Source: Pseudomonadota bacterium (GTDB lineage: Bacteria > Pseudomonadota > Gammaproteobacteria > Burkholderiales > Sulfuriferulaceae). Taken from it: a DNA stretch of 64,000 bases. Both the position numbers and the translations under genes were made by a program. Shown piece by piece: positions 35,897 through 46,503 of this stretch (position 1 is the first letter of the stretch; the number at the start of each line of letters is the position of its first letter). The notes beneath the pieces are model-generated. The model was not told the origin of the DNA, did not search any database, and worked only from the letters and a program-made list of their open reading frames with translations. The stretch lies in NCBI GenBank assembly GCA_021795395.1, contig JAJYPN010000012.1, positions 1 to 64,000 on the forward strand, read 5' to 3'.

Positions 35897-36505
35897 ATGT
35901 TTACGGGGATTATTCAGGCGGTCGGCTCAGTGGCGGCGGTAGTGCAGAAAGATGAAGATGCCCGTTTGACGATACGAGCCGGCAGTCTGGATCTCAGCGA
36001 TGTCAGTCTGGGCGATTCGATAGCCTGTAACGGCGTCTGCCTGACGGTGGTGGATGTGTTGCCGGAAGGGTTTGGCGTCGACGTTTCCGCGGAAACCTTT
36101 CGCTGCAGCGCCGGTTTCCCTCAGGGCGCCGCAGTCAATCTGGAAAAGGCGATGCGTCTCGCCGACCGGGTGGGGGGGCATCTGGTGTCGGGACATGTCG
36201 ACGGAGTCGGTACGGTGACGAGTTTCCTTCCGGCCGGAGACAGTATGGGATTGATTATTCGCGCGCCGTCGGAAATTATGCGTTTTATCGTGACCAAAGG
36301 GTCGGTGACGGTCAACGGCGTCAGTCTGACGGTGAATTATGTGACAGACGACGAGTTCGGTATCAATCTGATTCCGCATACGCTGGCACAGACCAATCTG
36401 GCGGATTTGAAGGCCGGAAGTCGGGTTAATCTGGAAGTCGACATGATGGCGCGCTACGCTGAACGTATTTTGAATTATTACCAGGAAGCAAGGCTGCCTA
36501 AATGA
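35897..36505 (+). CDS. ribE: Riboflavin synthase, alpha subunit
   Basis: A 202-residue enzyme that dismutates two 6,7-dimethyl-8-ribityllumazine molecules to riboflavin. It starts [12 protein letters not shown] and shows the two tandem lumazine-binding domains ([14 protein letters not shown] and [35 protein letters not shown]). AAAAGGA precedes the ATG. The stop overlaps the ribBX start by four bases. Confidence 0.96.
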   Translation: MFTGIIQAVGSVAAVVQKDEDARLTIRAGSLDLSDVSLGDSIACNGVCLTVVDVLPEGFGVDVSAETFRCSAGFPQGAAVNLEKAMRLADRVGGHLVSGHVDGVGTVTSFLPAGDSMGLIIRAPSEIMRFIVTKGSVTVNGVSLTVNYVTDDEFGINLIPHTLAQTNLADLKAGSRVNLEVDMMARYAERILNYYQEARLPK

Positions 36506-37626
36506 AGTTGAGTCCTATTGCAGAAATCGTCGCGGATATCAAATCCGGTAAAATGGTGATACTGGTCGACGAAGAGGATCGCGAAAATGAAGGCGATCTG
36601 GTCATGGCCGCCGAATTCGCCACGCCGGAGTCGGTCAATTTCATGGCCACCCACGGCCGGGGGCTGATTTGCCTGACGCTGACCGACGAACGTTGCAAAC
36701 AGCTGGGTTTGCGGCAGATGGTAGCGGATAACCAGACGCCTTACAGTACGGCCTTTACGGTATCGATAGAAGCGGCGAGCGGCGTCACCACCGGCATTTC
36801 TGCCGCAGATCGCGCGCGCACTATACAGGCTGCGGTCGCCAAACATGCCAAGGCAACCGATATTATCCAGCCCGGGCATATTTTCCCGCTGCGCGCGCAG
36901 CCAGGTGGCGTTCTGATACGCGCCGGCCACACCGAAGCCGGCTGCGATCTGGCGGGAATGGCGGGACTGGAGCCGTCGGCGGTGATCTGCGAAATTCTTA
37001 ACGAAGACGGCAGTATGGCGCGATTGCCCGATTTGATCGATTATGCGCGCGAACATGGCCTCAAAATCGGCGCCATTGCCGACTTGATTCATTATCGCAG
37101 CCAGAACGAAAGCCTGATCGAACGTGTCGGCGGCAGACCGATCAGCACTGCGTTCGGCGAATTCGGACTGGTAGTTTACCGCGAGAAGATTTCCGGCGCG
37201 GCGCATCTGGCGCTGGTCAAGGGCGATATTACGTACGCTGCGGAAACCCTGGTGCGGGTGCACGAACCGGTTTCGGTGATGGATATACTGGAACTGGACA
37301 GTTCGGCGCATGCTTACAGCGTGAGCCGGGCCCTGCAAAAGATTTCGGAGGTAGGCAAGGGCGTGATCGTCTTGCTGCATCGCCCCGAGACTGCCGCCGA
37401 TCTGCTCGCGCATGCGATACCCGAAGGCGGGGTCAAGGCGGCACAGAAATGGGATGCCCGCAATTACGGCATCGGTGCGCAAATATTGAAAGATCTGGGC
37501 GTAGGTAAAATGCGTTTGCTGGCTGCTCAGCGTAAAATGCCTTCGTTGGCGGGTTTCGATCTGGAAGTGACGGGGTTTGACGAGGCGCCTGACAGCCGCA
37601 ACTTTAACGATACTATCAACGATTAA
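36502..37626 (+). CDS. ribBX: Dihydroxybutanone-phosphate synthase with degenerate GTP cyclohydrolase II-like tail (RibBX)
   Basis: A 374-residue fusion. Residues 1-200 form an intact Rib[19 protein letters not shown] with acidic active-site residues, THGRGLICL and [12 protein letters not shown]. Residues 205-365 have the outline of GTP cyclohydrolase II but not its catalytic parts: where the active enzyme has VRVHSECLTGD followed by CDC zinc ligands, this one has [20 protein letters not shown], with no cysteine. This matches the RibBX hybrids described in proteobacteria, in which only the RibB half is active. A separate ribA must therefore lie elsewhere. It is coupled to ribE before it and ribH after it (10-base gap). 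Confidence 0.9.
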   Translation: MKLSPIAEIVADIKSGKMVILVDEEDRENEGDLVMAAEFATPESVNFMATHGRGLICLTLTDERCKQLGLRQMVADNQTPYSTAFTVSIEAASGVTTGISAADRARTIQAAVAKHAKATDIIQPGHIFPLRAQPGGVLIRAGHTEAGCDLAGMAGLEPSAVICEILNEDGSMARLPDLIDYAREHGLKIGAIADLIHYRSQNESLIERVGGRPISTAFGEFGLVVYREKISGAAHLALVKGDITYAAETLVRVHEPVSVMDILELDSSAHAYSVSRALQKISEVGKGVIVLLHRPETAADLLAHAIPEGGVKAAQKWDARNYGIGAQILKDLGVGKMRLLAAQRKMPSLAGFDLEVTGFDEAPDSRNFNDTIND

Positions 37627-37635
37627 GGGCCAAGC

Positions 37636-38103
37636 ATGGCAAGTTATGAAGGAATCAATGAACTGGATGTCAATCTGACCGGTAATTCGTTAAGGATAGG
37701 CATAGTGATGAGCCGGTTTAATCGCGATATCTGCGATAGTCTGCTGGCCGCCTGCGTCCATGCGCTTGCCAAATACGGGGTCAGGCGGGAGAACACACTG
37801 CTGGCGACGGTACCGGGAGCGCTGGAGATTCCGCTGGCAATACGGAAAATGGCGATGAGCGGAAAATTCGATGCCGTGGTGGCGCTAGGCGCCGTCGTGC
37901 GTGGCGATACCTACCATTTTGAACTGGTATCCAATGAAATGGCGAGTGGCATTACGCGCGTTCAGCTCGACACCGGCGTACCGGTAGCGAACGGGGTGCT
38001 TACCACCGATACCGACGAACAAGCCCACGCGCGCACCGGCAGCAAGGGGACGGAAGCGGCTGCGTGTGCGATTGAAATGGCTAACCTGTTAAAGACATTA
38101 TGA
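37636..38103 (+). CDS. ribH: 6,7-Dimethyl-8-ribityllumazine synthase
   Basis: A 155-residue subunit of the lumazine synthase. Seen: [33 protein letters not shown] and the phosphate-side [17 protein letters not shown]. It condenses the RibB product with the pyrimidine intermediate. AAGGG lies before the ATG. The end overlaps the nusB start by four bases (ATGA), the usual ribH-nusB pair. Confidence 0.96.
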   Translation: MASYEGINELDVNLTGNSLRIGIVMSRFNRDICDSLLAACVHALAKYGVRRENTLLATVPGALEIPLAIRKMAMSGKFDAVVALGAVVRGDTYHFELVSNEMASGITRVQLDTGVPVANGVLTTDTDEQAHARTGSKGTEAAACAIEMANLLKTL

Positions 38104-38531
38104 GTGGAAACCGGCGTAAGGCCCGTGAATTCGCGGTGCAAGGCATTTATCAGTGGCTGCTGAACAGGCAGCCGGTCGCCGATCTGGTCAAACAATTGCG
38201 CGAGCAGGACGGTTTTGCCGATATGGACGAGATGATGTTTCTGGCGCTGCTCAAAGGCGTCGTCGACGGCAACGAGCAGCTGGACCGGCATTTGGCCCTG
38301 TACGTGGACCGTAACGTCGCCGAACTGAGCCCGGTCGAGCATGCCATCCTGCTGCTCGGTGCCGAGGAATTGCTGCATCATCCGGAAGTGCCGTATCGGG
38401 TCGTGCTCAATGAAGCGGTAGAGCTGGCCAAAACTTTTGGCGGCACCGACGGGCACAAATACGTCAACGGCGTCATGGACAAGCTCGCTGCCGCAGTGCG
38501 CGGCGGCGAAGTGAACAAACCGCGTCGCTAG
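38100..38531 (+). CDS. nusB: Transcription antitermination factor NusB
   Basis: A 143-residue all-helical protein: [18 protein letters not shown] at the start (boxA RNA binding), [37 protein letters not shown] and the final [11 protein letters not shown]. It joins NusE in rRNA antitermination complexes. Its stop codon TAG (38529-38531) takes its last two bases from the inverted repeat at 38530. Confidence 0.95.
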   Translation: MSGNRRKAREFAVQGIYQWLLNRQPVADLVKQLREQDGFADMDEMMFLALLKGVVDGNEQLDRHLALYVDRNVAELSPVEHAILLLGAEELLHHPEVPYRVVLNEAVELAKTFGGTDGHKYVNGVMDKLAAAVRGGEVNKPRR

Positions 38532-38630
38532 GAGCCTGTCGGACTTGAAGAATCGTAGCGTAATGCTTCAAGCAGGCAAACCGCAAAGCGGTTGTTCGCA
38601 GCCGATTTCCTTTAATTCCGACAGGCTCCT
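38530..38630. repeat. 101-base inverted-repeat element with three-stem fold
   Basis: AGGAGCCTGTCGGA (38530-38543) and TCCGACAGGCTCCT (38617-38630) are perfect 14-base inverted repeats. Inside lie two more perfect stems: CTTGAAG/CTTCAAG (38544-38572) directly joined to the outer arm, and AACCGC/GCGGTT (38579-38593). The fold is a three-way junction. It overlaps the nusB stop and separates nusB from thiL by 122 bases. It looks like a small MITE- or REP-type element or a structured RNA. No target-site duplication is clear and no second copy is seen in this window. Confidence 0.65.
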
Positions 38631-38653
38631 GGGGAGCTGGACGACTAACTTTG

Positions 38654-39613
38654 ATGATTAGCGAATTCGATCTGATCCGGCGCTATTTTTCCCGTCCTGC
38701 AGCGCATACGGTGCTGGGGGGCGGTGACGATTGCGCCTTGGTGCAACCGGCGGCGGGAATGCTGCTGGCGGTCTCTACCGATACGCTGGTGAGCGACGTG
38801 CATTTTTTTGCCGATGCCGATCCGGCATTGCTGGGCTGGAAGTCGCTGGCGGTGAACCTGTCGGATCTGGCGGCGATGGGCGCGCAACCGCGTTGGGCGA
38901 CGCTGGCGCTGACTGTTCCTGCAGCGAATGAATCGTGGCTGGCAGCGTATGCCGACGGTTTGTATCGATGTGCCGCGGCACATGACATCAGCCTGATTGG
39001 CGGCGATACGACCCGCGGCACGCTCAGTCTGACGCTGACGGTTATCGGTGAAGTGCCGTACGATTCGGCATTGCGGCGGGACGGCGCGCGAACCGGAGAT
39101 GCTGTCTGGGTCTCGGGAACCTTGGGCGATGCCGCCTTTGCGCTGGCCGCCCTGCAGGGACGAGTGGAAATGGATGAAGCTGATAGAGCGATGCTGGAGA
39201 CACGTTTGCATGCGCCGACGCCGCGGGTGTCCCTGGGTCTGGCATTGCGTGGACTGGCGCATGGCGCGATCGATGTTTCGGACGGTTTGGCAGCGGACCT
39301 CGGGCATGTTTTGGCACATTCACATTGCGGCGCCGTAATCGATTACGCACTATTGCCACTGAGCCCGGTAGTGCGTGAACTGACGCAGCATCCCATATTC
39401 GATTCTTGCGTCCTGGCTGGCGGCGACGATTACGAGTTGTGTTTTACCGCGCCCGTCGAAGCGGAAGCCGAAATTCTCGCTATCGGCGCCCGGCTCGATG
39501 TGCGACTGACCGCCATCGGCCGTATCGTCGCCGGGTCCGGCTTGCAATGGCTCGATAGCGCTGGGCGGCTCATGGCCGCGACAATGACGGGGTACGACCA
39601 TTTTGCCGGCTGA
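38654..39613 (+). CDS. thiL: Thiamine-monophosphate kinase
   Basis: A 319-residue AIRS-family kinase making thiamine pyrophosphate. It shows GGGDDCALVQP, VSTDTLVSDVHFF, WKSLAVNLSDLAAMGAQPRW, SGTLGDAAFALAAL and ISVDGLAADLGHV-like AIDVSDGLAADLG, all ThiL marks. ATG 38654 is used; the TTG at 38651 is also open. The nearest GGGGAG is 17 bases upstream at the edge of the inverted repeat, so initiation may be weak. Confidence 0.94.
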   Translation: MISEFDLIRRYFSRPAAHTVLGGGDDCALVQPAAGMLLAVSTDTLVSDVHFFADADPALLGWKSLAVNLSDLAAMGAQPRWATLALTVPAANESWLAAYADGLYRCAAAHDISLIGGDTTRGTLSLTLTVIGEVPYDSALRRDGARTGDAVWVSGTLGDAAFALAALQGRVEMDEADRAMLETRLHAPTPRVSLGLALRGLAHGAIDVSDGLAADLGHVLAHSHCGAVIDYALLPLSPVVRELTQHPIFDSCVLAGGDDYELCFTAPVEAEAEILAIGARLDVRLTAIGRIVAGSGLQWLDSAGRLMAATMTGYDHFAG

Positions 39614-40082
39614 CTGGCGTTTTGTCCTGCGGCATCCTGCGCATTTTTTTGCTTTTGGTTTCGGCAGCGGTCTGGCGCCGGCCGCCCCCGGAACGTTCGG
39701 TACGCTGGCCGCTATCCCGTTGTATTATTTATTGGCTGCCCTGTTGCCACTCGGTGTGCTCTACGGCGTAATCGGACTGGCTGCCGTCGCCGGCATCCGG
39801 ATTTGCGATATTACCGGCCGTAATCTGGGCATGGCAGATTACGGCGGTATCGTCTGGGACGAAATCGTGGCATTCTGGTGCGTACTTCTCTTTACCCCAG
39901 GCACCGCAGTCTGGATAGCGGCGGCATTTATACTGTTTCGATTGTTCGATATCTGGAAGCCGTTTCCGATAAACTGGTTCGATGCGAAATTTAAAAACGG
40001 CTACGGCGTCATGCTCGACGACGGCCTGGCGGCGATTTATACGATATGCACACTGGAAGGAATCCAATATTGGCTGACATGA
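39603..40082 (+). CDS. pgpA: Phosphatidylglycerophosphatase A
   Basis: A 159-residue membrane phosphatase that makes phosphatidylglycerol. Seen: FGFGSGLAPAAPGTFGTLAAIP, IVWDEIVAFWCVLL and the late FRLFDIWKPFPINWFD and DDGLAAIYT with conserved acidic residues. No in-frame ATG or GTG precedes the conserved start; TTG 39603, inside the last codons of thiL, is the likely start. It overlaps pncC at ATGA. thiL-pgpA-pncC is a common proteobacterial order. Confidence 0.93.
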   Translation: MPADWRFVLRHPAHFFAFGFGSGLAPAAPGTFGTLAAIPLYYLLAALLPLGVLYGVIGLAAVAGIRICDITGRNLGMADYGGIVWDEIVAFWCVLLFTPGTAVWIAAAFILFRLFDIWKPFPINWFDAKFKNGYGVMLDDGLAAIYTICTLEGIQYWLT

Positions 40083-40573
40083 ATTACGGCGATCATGCGT
40101 TGTACCGCCTGGCGGAAGAAACCGGTAAGGCCTTGCTGCAGCGCGGTTTCAGGCTGGCGACGGCCGAATCGTGCACCGGCGGCTGGGCCGGCATGATCAT
40201 GACGGCAGTGCCGGGCAGTTCGGCGTGGTACGATCGCGGGTTTATCACTTACACCAATGAGGCCAAGCAGGAAATGTTAGGTGTCGCAGCGGCTACGCTG
40301 GAGCGTTGGGGCGCGGTCTCCGAAGCAACGGCCGGCGAGATGGCGCAGGGCGCATTGCGGCAAAGTCATGCGAATATCGTTCTGGCGATATCGGGAATTG
40401 CCGGTCCGAGTGGCGGCACGCCACAAAAACCGGTCGGCACAGTCTGTCTCGCCTGGGCCGCGACCGATGGTTCCCGGCTGGCGACGACATGCCGCTTCGA
40501 CGGCGACAGGCAGGAAGTTCGCGCGCGGGCGATAGCGGCCGCCTTGCGCGGCGTGTTAGAGCTGGTTTCTTAA
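40079..40573 (+). CDS. pncC: Nicotinamide-nucleotide amidohydrolase (CinA C-terminal type)
   Basis: A 164-residue stand-alone CinA C-terminal domain that deamidates NMN in pyridine nucleotide salvage. Catalytic features: ATAESCTGGWAGMIMTAVPGSS with the family's serine/threonine, YTNEAKQEMLGV, and ISGIAGPSGGTPQKPVGTV. ATG 40079 overlaps the pgpA stop. The recA gene follows after 74 bases, as in many proteobacteria. Confidence 0.93.
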   Translation: MNYGDHALYRLAEETGKALLQRGFRLATAESCTGGWAGMIMTAVPGSSAWYDRGFITYTNEAKQEMLGVAAATLERWGAVSEATAGEMAQGALRQSHANIVLAISGIAGPSGGTPQKPVGTVCLAWAATDGSRLATTCRFDGDRQEVRARAIAAALRGVLELVS

Positions 40574-40647
40574 TACAGTCATCAAAAACAGGCATCATCG
40601 CAGATTCGTAATTTCAGTTACAGACACGCACGCAAAAGGAAATAAAC

Positions 40648-41682
<1,035 letters not shown>

Positions 41683-41697
41683 GCGGGCGGACACGTC

Positions 41698-42141
41698 GTG
41701 GAAAAATCGCTGCGGGCCCGCGCGCTCGATGCGTTGGCCCGGCGTGAACATAGCCGCGCCGAATTGGAGCGGAAACTGTCGGTCCATAGTGGCGATCAGG
41801 CCGAATTGACGCAATTGCTCGACTATCTGGAAGCGCGCGGTTGGTTATCCGATGCGCGCTACGCCGAGCAGGTAGCGCATGCGCGTCAGTCACGCTACGG
41901 CAGCCGGAAAATCGCTAGCGAATTGCGCGAGCAAGGCGTAGACGAGGCATTGGTGGAGGCGGCGCTGGAGACATTAAAAGCGACGGAGCTGGAACGCGCA
42001 CGTATCGTCTGGGAGAAAAAATTTGGCGCAGCGGCCGGAACTGCCAAAGAGCGCGCTCAACAAATTCGTTTTTTGCAGATGCGCGGATTCGATCTCGGGG
42101 TGACGTATCGATTGCTTGGCGGTCGTGAAGAACCGGATTGA
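41698..42141 (+). CDS. recX: Regulatory protein RecX
   Basis: A 147-residue helical protein with the three-helix repeats of RecX: ARALDALARREHSRAELERKL, LLDYLEARGWLSDARYAEQ and RQSRYGSRKIASELREQGVD. It limits RecA filament growth. Start is GTG 41698, 15 bases after recA, typical of the recA-recX pair. Confidence 0.93.
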   Translation: MEKSLRARALDALARREHSRAELERKLSVHSGDQAELTQLLDYLEARGWLSDARYAEQVAHARQSRYGSRKIASELREQGVDEALVEAALETLKATELERARIVWEKKFGAAAGTAKERAQQIRFLQMRGFDLGVTYRLLGGREEPD

Positions 42142-42156
42142 CGGTTACGGTAACGT

Positions 42157-42183
42157 CTGTTTTCGTCATATATCGCAAAACAG
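42157..42183. other. Inverted repeat downstream of recX
   Basis: CTGTTTT (42157-42163) and AAAACAG (42177-42183) are perfect inverted repeats around 13 bases. It lies 15 bases after recX in the 248-base gap before glk. It may be a hairpin or a dimer-binding site for the glycogen operon; no T-run follows. The remainder of the gap shows no gene. Confidence 0.35.
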
Positions 42184-42389
42184 TCATTATTGCAGGGTAG
42201 AATGGATCATATTGGCGTTAATGGCTCCCATCCGGATGCGCAAAACAGTTAAAAATGATAGCCTGTGTACCGAGAGCGCTATCGTATATAGGTAAGGCTC
42301 GTTTTGTGGTAGCGGACCAAGAGGGTTTTATGCGGCGTATGGCACAATGGCAAGATAGCCGGAATTTGCTTGAAACGAAAATTCTGAGC

Positions 42390-43346
42390 ATGATAGCCGG
42401 CGACATAGGAGGAACCCAAAGCCGTTTGTTATGGGTTGCTCGACCTTTCCTGCAGCCTTTGCAGACCCTGTTCGAGCGCAATTACGAAAGCGCGGGATTT
42501 GCCGACGCATCCGCCCTGTTGCGCCAATTCATGAGTGATGCCCAGCGCGAAACACCGCCGGACCTGTTATGCCTCGCCTTGCCCGGACCATTGAATCAGC
42601 GCCGCGTCGAATTGACCAATTTGAACTGGACCGTCGATGCCGATGCGATAGCCGGCGAGCTGCATATCGCCGATGTTCGATTCGTCAACGATTTTCAGGC
42701 GGCAGCTGCTGGCGTGGACGTATTGCAGAAAAGCGATATGCTCGTGCTGAATCCGGGCTTGATGCGTCCGGGTGCAACCCGCGTGATTACCGGCGCGGGA
42801 ACCGGTCTGGGATTGGCGTGGATGCAAGCTGGACTCAACGGCAATTATCGGACGTTTGCCACGGAAGGCGGCCACATCGATTTTGCGCCCGCTAACGCCC
42901 TGCAAAGCGATTTGCTGCATTGGTTACGGCAAACATATGCTCACGTATCCTGGGAGCGCGTACTCTCCGGTCACGGTCTTGAAGCCTTATACGAATTCAA
43001 TCGCGAACGTCATCGCGGACACACTGTTGAATTCCCTCTAAATGCAGCTCAAATTCATGCGGCAGCATTGCGGCAGGAAACCGTTGCTTGCGATACCGTA
43101 CAGTTATTCGCCGATATCTATGCGGCATGGGCTGGCAATCTGGCTTTGCTGTACCGGCCGCAGGGCGGATTGTATATAGCAGGAGGCATGGCGATACATT
43201 TGCAGTCCTGGCTGACCGCAGAGCGCTTTACGCGGCTTGCGTCGGAAAAGGGCAGAATGTCGGACGTGGTGCGTAATATCCCCATGTATTTGATTACCGA
43301 GCCGCGACTGGGCGTATTGGGAGCAGTACGAATTGCAATGAGCTGA
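42390..43346 (+). CDS. glk: Glucokinase
   Basis: A 318-residue ROK/Glk-type kinase: IAGDIGGTQSRLLWV (phosphate-binding), LCLALPGPLNQRRVELTNLNW, VRFVNDFQAAAAGV with the catalytic aspartate, GAGTGLGLAW and EGGHIDFAP. It phosphorylates free glucose released by glycogen breakdown. ATG 42390 gives the length and start of E. coli Glk (321); ATG 42330 with GAGGG upstream would add 20 residues and cannot be excluded. First gene of the seven-gene glycogen run. Confidence 0.93.
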   Translation: MIAGDIGGTQSRLLWVARPFLQPLQTLFERNYESAGFADASALLRQFMSDAQRETPPDLLCLALPGPLNQRRVELTNLNWTVDADAIAGELHIADVRFVNDFQAAAAGVDVLQKSDMLVLNPGLMRPGATRVITGAGTGLGLAWMQAGLNGNYRTFATEGGHIDFAPANALQSDLLHWLRQTYAHVSWERVLSGHGLEALYEFNRERHRGHTVEFPLNAAQIHAAALRQETVACDTVQLFADIYAAWAGNLALLYRPQGGLYIAGGMAIHLQSWLTAERFTRLASEKGRMSDVVRNIPMYLITEPRLGVLGAVRIAMS

Positions 43347-43377
43347 AACGGGCAGGACTGATGAAGGAGACCGAGGA

Positions 43378-44673
43378 ATGACAATAACGAAACTGGAGCA
43401 GGAAAAATTATATCGCTACTACACCGAACCCAAGATGGTGACCGAGCTTACCCGTAGAACCCTGGTTCTGGTGCTGGCGGGCGGCGAAGGATCTCGACTG
43501 AAAAATCTGACCGCCTGGCGCGCCAAACCGGCGGTGCCGTTTGGCGGAAAATACCGCATCATCGATTTTGCCTTGTCGAATTGCGTCAATTCCGGTCTCA
43601 GGCGCATAGGCGTCCTGACCCAGTATAAATCTCATTCCCTGATCCGCCATTTACAACGCGCATGGAGTTTCATGCGCGCCGAGATCGGCGAATTCGTCGA
43701 AATTCTGCCTGCGCAACAGCGTACCAATAAAAAGGAATGGTATCAGGGCACTGCCGATGCGCTATTCCAGAATCTGGATATCGTCAGCCGCCATGACCCG
43801 CACTATGTCATCGTACTGGGCGGCGATCATATTTATACCATGGATTATTCCGACATGCTGCTCAGACACGTGGAATCGGGCGCGGATTTCACGGTAGGGT
43901 GTATCGAGGTGCCGCGTGAAGAAGCGTCGGAGTTTGGCGTCATGTCCGTAGATGATACCATGCGCATCACCAAATTTACTGAAAAACCTGCGGAGCCGGA
44001 AGCCATGCCCGGCAAGCCCGAAACTGCGCTCGCTTCCATGGGGATATATGTATTTTCTACCGAATTTTTGTTCAATACTTTGATTGCCGATGCGGAACAT
44101 CGTGATTCGTCGCATGATTTCGGCCGGGATATCATTCCTGAAAACATTCATGGTTCGCTCGCCATGGCGTATCCCTTTCGCAAGGCAACGGGAGAGCCGG
44201 GGTACTGGCGCGATGTCGGGACCGTATATTCCTACTGGAAATCCAATATGGAATTATGCGCGATCGATCCGGAACTGAATCTATACGACAGGGACTGGCC
44301 GATCTGGACGTATCAACCGCAATCGGCGCCGGCGAAATTTATTTTCGACGATGAAGGACGTCGCGGCGAAGCGATCGATTCGCTGGTTTCGGCGGGTTGC
44401 ATTATCTCTGGCGCACGCTTGAAACGATGTGTCGTATTTTTCGGCTGCCTTATCGAAAATTTCAGTCTGGTAAAAGACAGCGTAATCCTTCCCAAAGTCC
44501 GTATCGGCAGGAATTGCCGCATCACACGTGCGATCATCGATAAAGCCTGCGTCATCCCGGACAATATGGTCATAGGCGAGGATCTCGAAGAAGATGCGAA
44601 ACGGTATCATGTGACCAAAGAAGGTATAGTGTTGGTGACGCCGGAAATGCTGGGCCAACATTTATATCGTTAG
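43378..44673 (+). CDS. glgC: Glucose-1-phosphate adenylyltransferase
   Basis: A 431-residue ADP-glucose pyrophosphorylase, the committed step of glycogen synthesis. Seen: LVLAGGEGSRLKNLTAWRAK, PAVPFGGKYRIIDFALSNCVNSG, HYVIVLGGDHIYTMDY, ITKFTEKPAEP and the C-terminal left-handed beta-helix. AAGGAGACCGAGGA precedes the ATG. Family members are controlled by fructose-1,6-bisphosphate and AMP. It follows glk by 31 bases. Confidence 0.97.
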   Translation: MTITKLEQEKLYRYYTEPKMVTELTRRTLVLVLAGGEGSRLKNLTAWRAKPAVPFGGKYRIIDFALSNCVNSGLRRIGVLTQYKSHSLIRHLQRAWSFMRAEIGEFVEILPAQQRTNKKEWYQGTADALFQNLDIVSRHDPHYVIVLGGDHIYTMDYSDMLLRHVESGADFTVGCIEVPREEASEFGVMSVDDTMRITKFTEKPAEPEAMPGKPETALASMGIYVFSTEFLFNTLIADAEHRDSSHDFGRDIIPENIHGSLAMAYPFRKATGEPGYWRDVGTVYSYWKSNMELCAIDPELNLYDRDWPIWTYQPQSAPAKFIFDDEGRRGEAIDSLVSAGCIISGARLKRCVVFFGCLIENFSLVKDSVILPKVRIGRNCRITRAIIDKACVIPDNMVIGEDLEEDAKRYHVTKEGIVLVTPEMLGQHLYR

Positions 44674-44775
44674 ATATCTTTTGCAGAATTACTTTAGTGT
44701 GCGCAAATTTCGTTAAACCGTCTTATCGCAGCATCGTTTGTTTCGTGTAACTGGCACCATCAACTTGGAATGATT

Positions 44776-46503
44776 ATGGCTGATAACCGAGTAAACGTAG
44801 TATTGTGCTGGCATATGCATCAGCCGTATTACCGGCACGGGCTTGCGGGAGAATATCGCCTGCCTTGGGTATATCTTCATGCAATCAAGGACTACAGCGA
44901 TATGGCAGCGCATCTGGAGCGCTACCCTGCCATGCGGACCGTGGTCAATTTCACGCCGGTACTGCTTGAACAGATCGACGATTATTCGTGTCAGATCGGT
45001 CGTTTTCTGAACGCCGGCACCTCTATTCAGGATCGCTTGCTGAATATATTGGCAGGAGTACAGCCGATCCCGGACAATCCGGCCGAACGCGCTCAATTGA
45101 TACTGGATTGCCAGCGTTGTCATGCGCCGCGCATGATACATCCTTATCCTGCTTTCAGACGTTTGTTGCGTATGGTGGGTGCGACTGAAGACGTAAGCCT
45201 GAGCGTGGATAGCCTGACATATTCCTACAACTATTTGAATGATCAGTATTTTCTGGATTTGCTAACCTGGTATCATCTGGTCTGGCTGGGATTCAGCCTG
45301 CGTGAGGAACCGACGGTGCAGGCAATGTTCGAGCAGGGAGGGAATTTCACAGCGCTGCAGCGCCGGCAATTGCTGATCGTGATCCACGACGTTTTGCAAA
45401 ATCTGATACCGCGATATCGGGCGCTGGCGGAGCGTGGCCAAATCGAATTATCGATGACGCCATACGGTCATCCCATCATTCCCTTGCTGAACAGCTTCGA
45501 TAGCATGACCTGTGCCACGCCGGATGCGCCGCGGCCTCAAGCCGCGCAGTATCCGGGAGGCGTGGAACGCAGTCGCTGGCACCTGGAGCAGGGGTTGACG
45601 GCCTTCGAACATTATTTTGGCAGACGGCCGCAAGGTGTTTGGCTGGCGGAAGGCGCTGTCAGCGAAGATGCCATGGAATTGCTGGCTGAATATGGCATCC
45701 TCTGGACGGCGAGCGGCGAAGGCGTATGGCGAAACAGTTGCCGTTTATCGGGCATCGCAGAAGATATCATCAATAGTAAACACGATCTGTTCTCTCCTTA
45801 TCGGCATCCAGCCAGCGAGGTTCGTATATTTTTCCGCGACGATGGCTTGTCCGATCTCATCGGATTTCGTTATAGTGATTGGCATGCTGACGATGCGGTA
45901 GGGGATCTGATCCAGCATATTCGTAACGTGGCACGATTTTTAGGCGAAAAAGCCGGCGAAAATGTAATCAGCATCATTCTCGACGGCGAGAACGCCTGGG
46001 AGTATTATCCGGACAACGGTCATTATTTTCTGGACGGTTTGTATGCGGCGTTGTCGGAAACCTCGTTCGTCAAAATGATCACGTTCGCAGAAGCGACAAC
46101 CAAGCTTGCAGAAAAATCTCTGCAACATATTTGCGCGGGCAGTTGGGTGTATGGTTCCTTTTCAACATGGATAGGATCGCCCGACAAAAATCGCGGTTGG
46201 GATTATCTGGTGGCAGCGAAAACGGCGGCCGACCAGGCATTGCAGGCGAATAATGCTGACACCGAATGGCGCGCACGAGTAATCCGGCAATTGGCGATAT
46301 GCGAAGCTTCCGACTGGTTCTGGTGGTTTGGAGATTACAATCCGACGGGAAGCGTGCGCGATTTCGAACGTCTGTTTCGTGAACAGCTATATGAATTGTA
46401 TGCGCTGATTAAGGTAACTCCCCCGGCCAATCTTGCAATTCCCCTTTCATTGGGCGGCGGTAATGCCGCCAATGCCGGCACGATGCGCAGGAATGTCGAA
46501 TGA
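44776..46503 (+). CDS. Glycoside hydrolase family 57 protein
   Basis: A 575-residue GH57 enzyme. Conserved regions are in order: VLCWHMHQPYYR near the start, PYGHPIIPLL, GVWLAEGAVSEDAMELL (likely nucleophile E292) and ISIILDGENAWEYYP (likely acid D403). GH57 includes alpha-amylases, amylopullulanases, 4-alpha-glucanotransferases and branching enzymes; this one resembles those found in glycogen clusters, but the exact action is not readable. ATG 44776 is chosen over 44770 for spacing to GGA. It overlaps malQ by four bases. Confidence 0.88.
   Translation: MADNRVNVVLCWHMHQPYYRHGLAGEYRLPWVYLHAIKDYSDMAAHLERYPAMRTVVNFTPVLLEQIDDYSCQIGRFLNAGTSIQDRLLNILAGVQPIPDNPAERAQLILDCQRCHAPRMIHPYPAFRRLLRMVGATEDVSLSVDSLTYSYNYLNDQYFLDLLTWYHLVWLGFSLREEPTVQAMFEQGGNFTALQRRQLLIVIHDVLQNLIPRYRALAERGQIELSMTPYGHPIIPLLNSFDSMTCATPDAPRPQAAQYPGGVERSRWHLEQGLTAFEHYFGRRPQGVWLAEGAVSEDAMELLAEYGILWTASGEGVWRNSCRLSGIAEDIINSKHDLFSPYRHPASEVRIFFRDDGLSDLIGFRYSDWHADDAVGDLIQHIRNVARFLGEKAGENVISIILDGENAWEYYPDNGHYFLDGLYAALSETSFVKMITFAEATTKLAEKSLQHICAGSWVYGSFSTWIGSPDKNRGWDYLVAAKTAADQALQANNADTEWRARVIRQLAICEASDWFWWFGDYNPTGSVRDFERLFREQLYELYALIKVTPPANLAIPLSLGGGNAANAGTMRRNVE

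Noticed and set aside
40574-40647. LexA box before recA
   Set aside because: No CTGT-N8-ACAG pattern is found in the 74-base gap. Control from pncC or farther upstream cannot be excluded.
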